DNA of 53,478 nt, taken from positions 1 to 53,478 of the forward strand of contig CAZXCU010000026.1 of assembly GCA_964639245.1 (NCBI GenBank), written 5' to 3'. Under the pieces are notes generated by a model. It made no database searches. It was given only the letters and a program-made list of their open reading frames with translations, and was not told the DNA's origin. A program made the position numbers and the translations under genes. This DNA comes from SB15 sp964639245. GTDB lineage: Bacteria > Chloroflexota > Anaerolineae > Aggregatilineales > J027. This document shows positions 25,183-33,995 of the stretch, piece by piece (position 1 is the stretch's first letter; each line of letters opens with the position of its first letter).

Positions 25183-26898
25183 TCAGGGTGCAAATACCGC
25201 GATAAACTGCGCCAGAATCAATTGTGCGAGCAGCGTTTTGCCCTGTTCGCTCAGATGAATCCCATCTCCAATAATGACTCCCTCTGGCTGTTTATTCCAG
25301 AAATCATCCAACAAGGGCTGCGATTCCGGCGGCACAGCGCCATGCAGCCCCGCGTAAAACGTATCGCGCCCCATGCTGCCAGCAAAAACACCTGCACCAC
25401 CTGCCCATAAACTGTCCTGTACGGGCAAACAGGTAATGTTGCCCAGCGCCGCAATTGCTCCACCTGTCGCACACGCTTCAAAAATGCGCTGGTTAAAGCC
25501 ATTCACATTATCCGCCGTGTAGCCTCCTGCGTAAACAGGCGTAAAACTCGCGGGTTGACCAAAATAAAAACCGAGCAGCAAAATTTGCCCCTCAGGGTTG
25601 GCTTGGCGTAAGATTTGCAAAAAACTTACCAACTCGGCAACATGGACGGTGGCATTGTCAGACCGACTCAAGTTCAAATCATTCAACCAGGGGGTGATGA
25701 CCGTAAAGGCGCATCGATCCTGCAAAAGCTGGCGATAAGACTCCGTTTGCATATACGGTTTGGGGCTGCTAGCGGACAGCATCGCCGCCGGAACAGTCCG
25801 GTCAATCACGCTGTAATTGCGCCCACTGGATTGAACCTGTTCCGCCAGAATAAGGCTAAAGGGTTTCATTTGCACCGTCATAAAACCCAATTCAGGGATT
25901 TTATACACAATATCGCCGTAAGGCATCGAATCACCGACGACGGCAATACAGGCTGAACCACTCGCTGCCACACTGACCACTGCCGGAGAAGTCGCTGTCG
26001 GGATGAATTCGACAATTGGCACGGTTTCCAGTGAACGGTTGACCGTCACAAATTCAGCCATCACCCAGCCTTCGCGCCCTTCGGTGGTGAACACGTTGTA
26101 CCAGATTTCATCGGGGGTACGTCCGCGCAGGGTCAGCGATTCGAGTTCGGGCAGCAGGGTCAAAACGTTGGCTTGGTCGTCCGGCGCACTCCGCAAGCGT
26201 AAATTATCGCGCCCGTAGCTCACATAGGCATCGGCGCGGGTGGGCGGGGTGCGGGTGGGGGTAACAGTGACCGTCGCGGTGGGCAGCGGAGTCGGCGGAA
26301 GCGTCGCGGCTTGGGCAATTTCCTCAAAGGTTGTACCGTTGGTAAGGGTTGCCAGATCACCCGATACCCATACGGTCTGCCCATTTTCAAGCACAATCAG
26401 ATACCACAACCCGCCATCCCGATTTTGATAGGCCAGCACACCGTAAATGCTTCCCGCCAGCACTTCCCCCACAATCGGATAATCAGTTCCCGGCCCGCCG
26501 CGCAGCCATCCGCCTACTTCACTGGTAATTTGAACCTGCCCCAGAATAACGGGGGTTGCCGATGGCAAAATACCCTGTGTGGCGGTGACAAAAGGAGTCG
26601 CGGTGGGGAAAGGCAGGGGCGTAGAGGTGGTTAAAAGGTCTGTGGTGGCAGAAGGAATGAAAGTTGCTGTCACAGGTAGCACCGTCGGCGTAGCAGTTTC
26701 TATAAATGCGGTTGCTGTTGGGCTGGCGGTTGTTGTCGCTGTTGCTGGCGTGACAGGCGGACGGGTAGCCGTAATCAGCACCACCTCACTTTCAACGATT
26801 TCATCTTGGGTTAAAGCGCGTGTGACCAGCATCGTGACTACAAAGAGCAGCCCTGCGCCCGCGAACATCAGCGCTGCGGTTTGTCGGGAAAAAGTCAT
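25183..26898 (-). CDS. Exported protein with SH3-like domains and an SGNH hydrolase domain
   Basis: 571 residues. N-terminal TM/signal segment (about 8-27), Thr/Pro-rich linker (about 40-110), two bacterial SH3-type domains (about 118-185: GGWLRGGPGTDYPIVG; about 220-285: DNLRLRSAPDDQANVL), then an SGNH/GDSL domain: Ser in VVGDSMPYG near 315 and the DGIHLSEQG Asp/His block near 545. This suggests a cell-wall or glycan binding esterase outside the cell. Its ATG overlaps the stop of the 800-residue gene upstream. Confidence 0.85.
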   Translation of the reverse strand: MTFSRQTAALMFAGAGLLFVVTMLVTRALTQDEIVESEVVLITATRPPVTPATATTTASPTATAFIETATPTVLPVTATFIPSATTDLLTTSTPLPFPTATPFVTATQGILPSATPVILGQVQITSEVGGWLRGGPGTDYPIVGEVLAGSIYGVLAYQNRDGGLWYLIVLENGQTVWVSGDLATLTNGTTFEEIAQAATLPPTPLPTATVTVTPTRTPPTRADAYVSYGRDNLRLRSAPDDQANVLTLLPELESLTLRGRTPDEIWYNVFTTEGREGWVMAEFVTVNRSLETVPIVEFIPTATSPAVVSVAASGSACIAVVGDSMPYGDIVYKIPELGFMTVQMKPFSLILAEQVQSSGRNYSVIDRTVPAAMLSASSPKPYMQTESYRQLLQDRCAFTVITPWLNDLNLSRSDNATVHVAELVSFLQILRQANPEGQILLLGFYFGQPASFTPVYAGGYTADNVNGFNQRIFEACATGGAIAALGNITCLPVQDSLWAGGAGVFAGSMGRDTFYAGLHGAVPPESQPLLDDFWNKQPEGVIIGDGIHLSEQGKTLLAQLILAQFIAVFAP

Positions 26899-29297
26899 GG
26901 TTGATCCTTGTTTATTCGTTTCGGGGAAGGCGTGACCGTTTGCGGGTCATGAATCAGTTGAGGCGCTGCGTCCGCCGCAAATTCGAGGGCGGCCCCGCCG
27001 GGAAATTTAATGGTTAATTTGCGACTGCTGCGGGCAATTTTCACCCCGTGCTGCATCAGGGTGACTTTCTTTTTGAGGGCAAATTCGCGCACCAATTCAA
27101 CTGTCTGGCTGTTAATGATCCGCACCCCGATTAATTCCATCAGCCAATGCAAGGGGACAAGTCCCATCGTGTGTTCCATCAAGCCGAGTCCGCTGCCTGT
27201 CTCGGTATCGATCCACTGGAAAAAACCACCCTGTTCCTGCAAAATTTTGACCTGTGCAGCGGTGACTTTTTCAAACAATTCGGCGCTCAAACGGGCTTCT
27301 CCCTGTGCCAGCAGCGCCACCCCGAACAGTGTCACCCATACGAGTACCATGCGGTGATGCAGGTCGTCCCGCAGAGGGGTTTCGGCGGTAGCAAGGCCAT
27401 AGTCCTGCCAGTATTTTTCCTTGAGGTCTTTCAACACTGACCGCGTTTGTGCATCCGTGAGCAATCCGGTGGTATAGGGCAGCAGCAGACTCAAATCGCG
27501 CTGGCGAATATCCAGTGTTTTGACTTCATATTCATACACCCGACTCAGGCCATCCACCGCCACGGAGTCAATTTTTTGCCAGGTGGTGCGGCTGAGGGCA
27601 GCCCCTCGCGCCCGATACCATTGAAAAGCAGGGTCATCCAGCGTTTCAATCACATGCTGCCCGTTTTTATCGAAGCCTTCCACCGTCGCTTTGAGCGATT
27701 TGGGTTTGCTAGCCCCGCCCAGAATTTCAATCACCACGGTTCCCGGTACAGGCAGCGTGACGGTTGCCCCTAAGCGCAAATCGCCTTTGGCCTTGAACAG
27801 CACCTCCCCCGCCATCATTTGGTGCGAGTCGCGTTCACGGTAAATGAATTGATTATCTTGCCAAGACTCGTGCAAACTGATTTTGAGTTTTTCATGGAAC
27901 GGACGGACTTTTTGCCAGTTTTTTTGCTGTTTGGCAATCGGGGCAAGTTTTTCCAGCGCCCGCCCTTCCCTGAGCAAATACGACGCTAAATCTGGCGATT
28001 CGAGCAGGGCAACCAGCGCGGTTTGAGCATTTTGATGCAGCGCCCGGAACAGGGGATGATAGTCCACATTGGCTTGGAGGGCGGTTTGCCATTCAGGAAA
28101 GCCATCGTTATCGGCATCCTGTTTGAACCAATAAGCATAAAATTGAAGCAGACGCGGATAGACTTCTGCCACGAATGGTTCATCCCGGCTGTAGGTGTAG
28201 GCAAGGTCGGTCAGTTGGGCGAGCATTGGCGCAAGCAGCACCCCCGATTTTTGCCCCCCCGCGCCGGGAATCGCATCCACAAACCCTTCGCTGGCCTGCC
28301 CCGCCAGATAATTTTTAACCAGCCCTTTAACCAGTGAAGCATCAAGCGGGGCAAGTGTGCTGGCAAATTGCAAGGTATCCAGCGCATTTTGTCCTTCCCA
28401 CGGGCGGATATGGTCAGCGCCTGTGCCAATGGGGGAATAGCCCATCGCAGGGACACGCACAAACACGGGCGAAGGAAAGGGGAATTGGTCAGTTTTTCCG
28501 ATGAGGCTTCGCAGCGCGGTTTGCTGGCTGAGGGCAATTGCTGCGTCTACATTTGCATCGCCCGTTTCAATCGAGGGCAGGGACGCGCCACGTTGATTAA
28601 TGGCTTTGACAGCAGCATTCCAATCGGTTTGATACAACCCGCGATAGGCTTCTTCCAGTGATGCGTTCATGTCGGTGAAAGAGGCCAAACAAAACCGGAC
28701 AGTCGCACTTTTCCCGGCGGGAATCGTCACCCCTGCACTGATGCGCGTGGTGCTATTTTCTTGCCCGTGTTCCATCAAGAGAACCGGCTGTAAATTGCCA
28801 ATTTTGCCGAGCGCCAACCCAACTTCTTTACCCTGTGGCGTTTCCAATTCCAACCACTGCATCGGGATATTTTGTTGTTCCCGCATGGCTTGGGCAAAAA
28901 GTTCGGCGTTGAGGGTGATCGGTTGCGTGGATTGATTGGTAAAAATAAAACTTCCGCCCACTGCCTGCGAATGAATCACCCACACAAACCATGCCACACT
29001 CAGCGATTCGGACACCCTCGCTTCCAAGCGTAGGGCATCCGGCGCAAGCAGCGTTAATTGAAACGGATTGGCAAACTGCCGCGCTTCGTAGACCACTTCT
29101 GATTGCAGGCGCAGCATGGGGACAAGCCGCAGCAGTCCTACCCGTCCCCCGTAGCGGGTTTGCAAAGCAAGGGCAGGCTGTTCTCCCTGTCCAAGCGCGA
29201 TTTCCCAACTCTGGTCATCGGCATAGGTGGTGCGTCCGGCGCGGGCATCCGCCGCAAGCCGTAAAGTGAAGGGGTGAACAGCCGGAGTCGGCGGCAT
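26895..29297 (-). CDS. Large glycosidase-like protein, probable (alpha/alpha)6 fold
   Basis: 800 residues, cytoplasmic by sequence. The N-terminal 220 residues look like a beta-sandwich; a helical region follows (about 240-700) with HIRPWEGQNALD, PRLLQFYAYWFKQDADNDGFPEW and HHRMVLVWV, reminiscent of GH63/GH15/amylo-1,6-glucosidase six-hairpin enzymes. The D-D-DGFPEW motif is typical of that group. The catalytic pair cannot be assigned with certainty and family membership is inferred. GAGGA precedes the ATG. It overlaps the SGNH gene by four bases, so the two form an operon. Confidence 0.7.
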   Translation of the reverse strand: MPPTPAVHPFTLRLAADARAGRTTYADDQSWEIALGQGEQPALALQTRYGGRVGLLRLVPMLRLQSEVVYEARQFANPFQLTLLAPDALRLEARVSESLSVAWFVWVIHSQAVGGSFIFTNQSTQPITLNAELFAQAMREQQNIPMQWLELETPQGKEVGLALGKIGNLQPVLLMEHGQENSTTRISAGVTIPAGKSATVRFCLASFTDMNASLEEAYRGLYQTDWNAAVKAINQRGASLPSIETGDANVDAAIALSQQTALRSLIGKTDQFPFPSPVFVRVPAMGYSPIGTGADHIRPWEGQNALDTLQFASTLAPLDASLVKGLVKNYLAGQASEGFVDAIPGAGGQKSGVLLAPMLAQLTDLAYTYSRDEPFVAEVYPRLLQFYAYWFKQDADNDGFPEWQTALQANVDYHPLFRALHQNAQTALVALLESPDLASYLLREGRALEKLAPIAKQQKNWQKVRPFHEKLKISLHESWQDNQFIYRERDSHQMMAGEVLFKAKGDLRLGATVTLPVPGTVVIEILGGASKPKSLKATVEGFDKNGQHVIETLDDPAFQWYRARGAALSRTTWQKIDSVAVDGLSRVYEYEVKTLDIRQRDLSLLLPYTTGLLTDAQTRSVLKDLKEKYWQDYGLATAETPLRDDLHHRMVLVWVTLFGVALLAQGEARLSAELFEKVTAAQVKILQEQGGFFQWIDTETGSGLGLMEHTMGLVPLHWLMELIGVRIINSQTVELVREFALKKKVTLMQHGVKIARSSRKLTIKFPGGAALEFAADAAPQLIHDPQTVTPSPKRINKDQP

Positions 29298-29425
29298 GGA
29301 AAAATCCTCTCAACAATGTTTAACATTTTACTATACGCGGGGTTTTCTAACAGGTTTTAGCGTCTAAAGAATTTGACTCGGCGACGGAAAGTATGCCGTT
29401 CAACAAATGAAGATGAATATTGTCA

Positions 29426-29490
29426 TGTACGGGTGGGTCTGTGACCCACCCCAACTTATCACAGGGCGGGTCACAGACCACGCCCGTACA
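29426..29490. repeat. Strong inverted repeat (about 22-bp arms)
   Basis: Left arm TGTACGGGTGGGTCTGTGAC (29426 on) pairs with the right arm ending ACGCCCGTACA at 29490, with one mismatch or bulge in about 22 positions. Located between the PPC-domain gene and the glycosidase-like gene. It may act as a hairpin terminator or be a REP/MITE remnant; there is no T-run. Confidence 0.65.
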
Positions 29491-29498
29491 GTATCCGA

Positions 29499-30137
29499 TC
29501 AATTCGATGGGGTGGGGGTTGGCGCAAGGGTCGGTGCGGCCTCGTTGCTCAAATCCTCTGTAGATTTGATGGAGAGAGTATAGCCACCCCCGTTGGTATC
29601 GCCCCAACTGCGAATCTCAATCCGATAGTCGCCGGTTGCGGGCAGTTCCAATTCATCAATCTGCACATCCGTCAAAATGCCCGATTCAATGTCGTCCGCT
29701 TCAATGAGCAAATTGCCGTCCGGGTCATAGATGTAGGTATACAAATCCAGCAATCCTTGTTCGATGCGCTCCTCGGTGCTGGTATCATTGGCGGGGTTGT
29801 CTGCCCGAATCGAAATCGAGATAATTTCGCCTTCTGTTCCCTGATATGTCCAGACTTCGCCCCCGCCCACCGGAATTTCGCCCGTCTGGTCGCCCAATTC
29901 AGCTTCCCGTGATTCACCCGAAGGCGTGGCGGTAAAGGTGGGAGTCAAAAACGGGGTGGGCGTGCCTGACGGGTCAATCGGGACGGCGGTAATAAATATA
30001 TCTGTGACCATCGGTTCAATAACAACGGGTTCGATTTCTTCGCTTTCAATCCCAACCAACCCCAAAAAGCCGAGGAGTCCCAACGCGCCGAGTATCGTAA
30101 TTACCAGACCAAGACAGCCGTTCATCAAAGTAGTCAT
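29499..30137 (-). CDS. Membrane-anchored protein with PPC-type beta-sandwich domain
   Basis: 212 residues. N-terminal TM helix (about 8-30), Thr/Pro linker (about 55-72), then a pre-peptidase C-terminal (PPC)-like domain (about 75-195: VWTYQGTEGEIISISIRA, YIYDPDGNLLIEADD, LPATGDYRIEIRSWGDTNGGGYTLSI), a Thr/Pro-rich tail. PPC domains are usually attached to secreted peptidases; here no peptidase is fused. AGGAG precedes the ATG. Role unknown. Confidence 0.82.
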   Translation of the reverse strand: MTTLMNGCLGLVITILGALGLLGFLGLVGIESEEIEPVVIEPMVTDIFITAVPIDPSGTPTPFLTPTFTATPSGESREAELGDQTGEIPVGGGEVWTYQGTEGEIISISIRADNPANDTSTEERIEQGLLDLYTYIYDPDGNLLIEADDIESGILTDVQIDELELPATGDYRIEIRSWGDTNGGGYTLSIKSTEDLSNEAAPTLAPTPTPSN

Positions 30138-30185
30138 CCAATTTGCTCCTACTCTATTTGTATCTCTCTCCTATTCTAACCTAAT

Positions 30186-30210
30186 AAAAAAGGCGGTACA
30201 CGAACCGCCC
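30186..30210 (-). terminator. Terminator after the propeller gene
   Basis: On the minus strand GGCGGT, six-base loop, ACCGCC, then six T residues. It lies about 24 bases past the stop at 30234. Confidence 0.88.
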
Positions 30211-30233
30211 TTTTCTTTTATGCGATTTTTGCC

Positions 30234-31814
30234 CTACTGTTTAAGCCAGAGGAATGGCGCGGCGAAGACCGTATTTTGCACTTCGCCATCAATCACCTCA
30301 CCGCCTGTAATGAGGGTGGTGCTTTCTCCGGTGTTGACATTCACCACTTCCAGATTCACAAAGTCGGGGCCGCGAATGCCTTCTGCCTGAATCTGGTAAT
30401 TCAGAATGGCGACTTCATCCCCTGCGGGCGAAAGCGCCGCAAATCCGGTGTAATTGCCGCGCTGGATGCGAACCGCGCTGCCAGAAGCCAATTCCAGATA
30501 GAACAGCGAATTGTCTGCCCCATCCACGCCCCCGGCAGTATAAACGAGGCGGGTGCTGTCGGCGCTGAACTGCATAAACGTGATGGCATCGCCACGACTG
30601 CCCGCTTCAACAACCAACGGGGCGGCATCGGGACTCGCAAGATTGACCACATGCAGGGTGAAGTTGTTGTTGCCATCATCGGCAACCATTGCCAGCCAAT
30701 TGCCATCCGGCGAAATCATCGGGTCTGGACTGACACCGCCACTGTAATTGCCGGTACGTGCTTGACCTTCAATCACCACCCGACTGGCGGCAAAATCGGT
30801 TACGGGCGCAGCATAGAGCGCCACGCTGTTCGCCGCTACCCCGTCCGGCAGGGTATAGAACATCGTCGCACCGTCCGGCGAGAAAATAATATTGCTGGTT
30901 TCGGCAAATTGAACCGATGCACCACGCGGTTCTTGTTCCAGTGCCACGAGGACACTGCGGTCTTCCGGGTTGACATCATACAGCAGCCATTTATTGGCAT
31001 CGCGGCAGAGTTCGCGGATGACTGTCCACAAATGCCCGGTGGGGCCAACTTTCACGTAGCCACTGGTATAACGGCAGCCTTCACCAACCGTCAGCGCGGT
31101 GATTTCGCGGGCGGAGGTGCCATCCCAGAAACCAATTGCTACTTCGTCGGCTTCGTTGCGTTCGTTGGTGAAAAATTGAACGTAACCCACCCCGGAATCG
31201 GCGATGTCAAACGCCACCACATCATCTTCTTCAAAAAGAACACTGTAATCGCTGATATTCGCAACTTTCAAACGCCCATCGGCAAACTCAGATTGGCGGG
31301 CATTCGATTCATAAGCAATATACGCAAAACGGGTGCTGTCCGGTGAATAATCAAAACGACCATTCCCACCCCGACAGCCTAAATATTGAATGGTATCGAC
31401 GGGCGTGGGTGTTCCGCCGTCGGTCATGATGTACAGTTGACCACCTTGATTGCTGTCTACCCCGGCAAAAAAGGCAAAATGCCGACTATCCGGCGAAAGC
31501 GCGTTGCTGCCGCAGGCAATCACACGATTCGCGCCATCCGGCACTTTCACCACCGGAACAATGCTGCCCGTGCTGTCCACCAAGGCAATATCGCCCGTGG
31601 CGTTTGCCGCTTGGGTATTCGGCAGCACCGCCGGCGCTGTCCACACCAGCAGTTGATCGCCTGCGCCAATCACCGCCGCCGCTTTTTTCTCGACTTTGGG
31701 GGTATTCTCGGAGGCAGAAACGGAATTACTTTTGAATGCGCCAGAAGCCACAACCAGCGCAGCTGCCAGCCCCAGCAGGATAAGTCCAAATAACAAAGCA
31801 AATCGGGTTCTCAT
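30234..31814 (-). CDS. Membrane-anchored/exported beta-propeller (TolB/WD40-like) protein
   Basis: 526 residues from ATG 31814 (the upstream in-frame ATG would lie upstream of the predicted transcription start). N-terminal TM or signal segment (about 5-25, RFALLFGLILLGLAAALVVASG). The body has TolB-like repeats: LSPDSRHFAFFAG, YSPDSTRFAYIAY, FSPDGATMFYTL, ISPDGNWLAMVAD, FSADSTRLVYTAG, LSPAGDEVAILN, giving about six blades. Likely an extracytoplasmic binding scaffold. An extended -10 promoter lies upstream and a good terminator downstream, so it is monocistronic. Confidence 0.82.
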   Translation of the reverse strand: MRTRFALLFGLILLGLAAALVVASGAFKSNSVSASENTPKVEKKAAAVIGAGDQLLVWTAPAVLPNTQAANATGDIALVDSTGSIVPVVKVPDGANRVIACGSNALSPDSRHFAFFAGVDSNQGGQLYIMTDGGTPTPVDTIQYLGCRGGNGRFDYSPDSTRFAYIAYESNARQSEFADGRLKVANISDYSVLFEEDDVVAFDIADSGVGYVQFFTNERNEADEVAIGFWDGTSAREITALTVGEGCRYTSGYVKVGPTGHLWTVIRELCRDANKWLLYDVNPEDRSVLVALEQEPRGASVQFAETSNIIFSPDGATMFYTLPDGVAANSVALYAAPVTDFAASRVVIEGQARTGNYSGGVSPDPMISPDGNWLAMVADDGNNNFTLHVVNLASPDAAPLVVEAGSRGDAITFMQFSADSTRLVYTAGGVDGADNSLFYLELASGSAVRIQRGNYTGFAALSPAGDEVAILNYQIQAEGIRGPDFVNLEVVNVNTGESTTLITGGEVIDGEVQNTVFAAPFLWLKQ

Positions 31815-31863
31815 GGAAATTTTCTTGTCCTTTGCTTTTTTCTTAAAGTCCCTACGCCATGTT

Positions 31864-31893
31864 ATTATAGCACTACCATTGTGCAAATCTTAA
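31864..31893 (-). promoter_or_regulatory. Promoter of the propeller gene with extended -10
   Basis: Minus strand: -35 TTAAGA (31888-31893), 18-bp spacer, TGC then -10 TATAAT (31864-31869). A tandem TCTTAAGTT repeat (31888-31906) overlaps the -35 and lies upstream of the divergent SixA-type gene, so it may serve both. Confidence 0.65.
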
Positions 31894-31922
31894 GTTTTCT
31901 TAAGTTATATGAAGGAAAATTC

Positions 31923-32390
31923 ATGCGCGTTTATTTTTTGCGACATGGCCTTGCCGAAGAACGGGCAGAAAGCAAGCGTGACGTTGACCGTGAACTCACC
32001 AAAGAAGGCATCCGTAAACTCGAATTAAGTGTAAAAAAATTTGCGATGCTCAATATTCACCCGGAGGCCATTTATACCAGCCCTTTGGTGCGGGCATATC
32101 AAACGGCAGAAATTGTCGCCAACCATTTAAAATGCCCCTTGTATACCCGTGAACTGCTTACACCCGGCTTTGAACCGGACAAACTGCATCAACTCATGCA
32201 AGATTGCCCTGACGATGAATTGATGCTGGTGGGACATGAACCGGATTTTAGCTACACCATCAGCCGGGTGATCGGCGGAGGCAGCGTGGTCATGAAAAAG
32301 GGCGGGATTGCGCGGGTGGACTTCCAGACTAAATCGCTCCTCAAGGGGTCGTTGGTGTGGTTGCTCACCCCGCGTATTTTGACTTCTTAA
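31923..32390 (+). CDS. sixA: SixA-type phosphohistidine phosphatase
   Basis: 155 residues from ATG 31923, preceded by AAGGAAAATTC. Histidine-phosphatase superfamily: catalytic RHG (FLRHGLAEER, His8), the conserved SPLVRAYQTAE arginine region near 60, and VGHEPD near 112 with the second catalytic His. SixA removes phosphate from phosphohistidine on phosphotransfer proteins. The orphan histidine kinase at 24111 is a possible but unproven link. Confidence 0.88.
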   Translation: MRVYFLRHGLAEERAESKRDVDRELTKEGIRKLELSVKKFAMLNIHPEAIYTSPLVRAYQTAEIVANHLKCPLYTRELLTPGFEPDKLHQLMQDCPDDELMLVGHEPDFSYTISRVIGGGSVVMKKGGIARVDFQTKSLLKGSLVWLLTPRILTS

Positions 32391-32513
32391 TTCACCTTAC
32401 GTAAAATTATTTTGGGGGATATTTTTGTCCCCACCCTGCCTTTGGCTTCCCTCCCCATAGGCATGGGGAGGGATTGAGGGAGGGGATTTTTCTGCATTGC
32501 GTATTTTGACTTC
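32372..32513. repeat. 15-bp direct repeat flanking a hairpin-rich insert
   Basis: GCGTATTTTGACTTC occurs at 32372-32386 (end of the SixA-type gene) and again at 32499-32513. The 112 bases between hold two hairpins: GGGGA..TCCCC (32415-32432) and CCCTCCCCAT/ATGGGGAGGG (32449-32472). This is the form of a small insertion that duplicated its target, including the last codons of the gene. Confidence 0.6.
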
Positions 32514-32521
32514 ATAAGTGA

Positions 32522-33118
32522 TTAACCCGAACAAGATGCAGGCTGCAACCGCATCGGTAGCGCGTTGTCCTGCGCCCAGACCAGCACCACTGCGTCTTCG
32601 GGCAGCAGCGCCAAGGTGATGATTTCGGGGGAAATCGCCAGAATTTCCACCCCTGCCGCAAGGGTGAACAGGGTTGTTCCCGCTTCTCCGAAATTGAGGT
32701 TGGCGACCACTTCTACACAGGTAAAGGGTGTAGGCGGGAGTTCGCCTAAAAGTCGTGTTTCCACAGGAACAGCACGTTGACCCGTCGGGACAAACAGCGC
32801 CAAATCCGACCCGATAAACACGGTTTGGCTGGTGTCCGTGACCAGCATGTTCATCAGAATCGGGGTGCGGGTGGGCAAATCTATCCGTGCAACCTTGCCC
32901 ACCACCAAATCCATCTCCGATAGGCTGTTAATCGGCGCCGATGCAGACGGAAATTCGACCAGTTCCACCGCCTGTTCAATCAGGAGGGGCGTAAAAACCG
33001 TCCCACGTTCAATCGGCTGAGTTACGACTGCCACTTGAACGGTGTCCTGAGACTGTGATGTGCCTTGGAAATACACTAGCCCCGCTACAAAAATGACCAC
33101 CAGCAGCAAATTTTTCAT
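32522..33118 (-). CDS. Exported SAF-domain protein (CpaB-like), second of pair
   Basis: 198 residues. Signal/TM segment at 1-20, then a SAF-type domain with VAVVTQPIERGTVFTPLLIEQ (about 30-50) and IDLPTRTPILMNML (about 78-91), the arrangement seen in CpaB/FlgA-like chaperone proteins. A C-terminal part (130-198) follows. It overlaps the upstream SAF gene by four bases. No pilus or flagellar genes are nearby. Confidence 0.78.
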   Translation of the reverse strand: MKNLLLVVIFVAGLVYFQGTSQSQDTVQVAVVTQPIERGTVFTPLLIEQAVELVEFPSASAPINSLSEMDLVVGKVARIDLPTRTPILMNMLVTDTSQTVFIGSDLALFVPTGQRAVPVETRLLGELPPTPFTCVEVVANLNFGEAGTTLFTLAAGVEILAISPEIITLALLPEDAVVLVWAQDNALPMRLQPASCSG

Positions 33119-33885
33119 TCCGCCGCCACCCTTTCAACATTCACAATATCGGTTCCCTCCGGCAAAATCAGCGGATTCACCGGACGGGTATAGAGAAGCT
33201 CAAAATTCACCAGCGTCGGATAAGCAACTTTGACCGAATCATAGGGGGCATAAGCCGCCAGTGTTATCGGAAAACCCGTCCCCAGATACGCGGTCAGACG
33301 TTCGGCTTCCTCAGGGGTGACAGAAAATGTAATGCTTTCTTCGTTGATGAATCCGATAACCGCCTGTTCAATCAACACCGATGTTTCATCAAGGGCGATG
33401 TTGCCGAGTCCGGTGGAGGTGATGACCATGACGACATCACCCGCCGCTAAACCGGGTGAAAATCGTAAATTTTCGGGTTGGTCATAGGTCACTTCGGTAT
33501 AGAGCGTTCTTTCCCGTACCACGCGGTAAGTAGGTGGCGAGACCGGGTAGGGCAGTTCAGCCGTCGGGTCTTGGCGTAAATCGGGCGCAAGGAAATAACC
33601 TGAAATGGGCATTTCGCGGGGAATATCGGTGCGTACCCATTTTCCGACCACCTCCTCCAAGCGGGTGAGTGCGCCTGCCGGAACCGACTCGGCGGGATAA
33701 AACACAATCCCCACCGGGGAATTTGCCCCACCTAGCACATCATCGGTAATCTGAAAACCGCGTGGCAGATCCTGCAAGGCAATCACCACTGGCGCGAGGT
33801 CGGTTTGGGCGCGGGCAAGCGGGCGGATGGGCTGATTGGCGAACACCGTCAACCACAGGGCAAAAACAAAAAGTGAATTTCTCAT
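33115..33885 (-). CDS. Exported SAF-domain protein (CpaB-like), first of pair
   Basis: 256 residues from ATG 33885 (AAAGGA five bases before; the ATG six bases further up is fused to that site). Signal peptide ends near LARAQ (about 27). SAF domain: VVIALQDLPRGFQITDDVL (about 32-50) and RTDIPREMPISGYFL (about 90-104). The C-terminal half has a second beta-rich domain with GDVVMVI near 148. CpaB proteins assist Flp/Tad pilus secretion, but here the pair stands without tad/cpa genes. Confidence 0.78.
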   Translation of the reverse strand: MRNSLFVFALWLTVFANQPIRPLARAQTDLAPVVIALQDLPRGFQITDDVLGGANSPVGIVFYPAESVPAGALTRLEEVVGKWVRTDIPREMPISGYFLAPDLRQDPTAELPYPVSPPTYRVVRERTLYTEVTYDQPENLRFSPGLAAGDVVMVITSTGLGNIALDETSVLIEQAVIGFINEESITFSVTPEEAERLTAYLGTGFPITLAAYAPYDSVKVAYPTLVNFELLYTRPVNPLILPEGTDIVNVERVAAE

Positions 33886-33936
33886 GTGCATCCTTTCTGA
33901 ACAAACCCAAAACTATTTCCTCACAAAAATCAGCGT

Positions 33937-33965
33937 ATGTCAAATGGGCTGCGCTCCGTTATACT
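33937..33965 (+). promoter_or_regulatory. Promoter of the gene at 33996
   Basis: -35 ATGTCA (33937-33942), 17-bp spacer, -10 TATACT (33960-33965). Start near 33972, about 24 bases before ATG 33996. Confidence 0.6.
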
Positions 33966-33995
33966 GGAAAAGTCGTACAAAAAGGGACGCGCCCC

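Noticed and set aside
30276..31346. 356-codon open frame on the plus strand opposite the propeller gene
   Set aside because: His/Arg/Asn-rich translation without motifs, no ribosome binding site, and the minus frame has clear propeller repeats, a promoter and a terminator.
32389..32521. Possible small RNA gene in the hairpin-rich gap
   Set aside because: No promoter was seen and the hairpins match repeats in other gaps; an insertion explains it better.
33762..33995. Longer N-terminus for the propeller protein at 33996
   Set aside because: It would overlap the divergent SAF gene, and a promoter and ribosome binding site fit ATG 33996 followed by a signal peptide.
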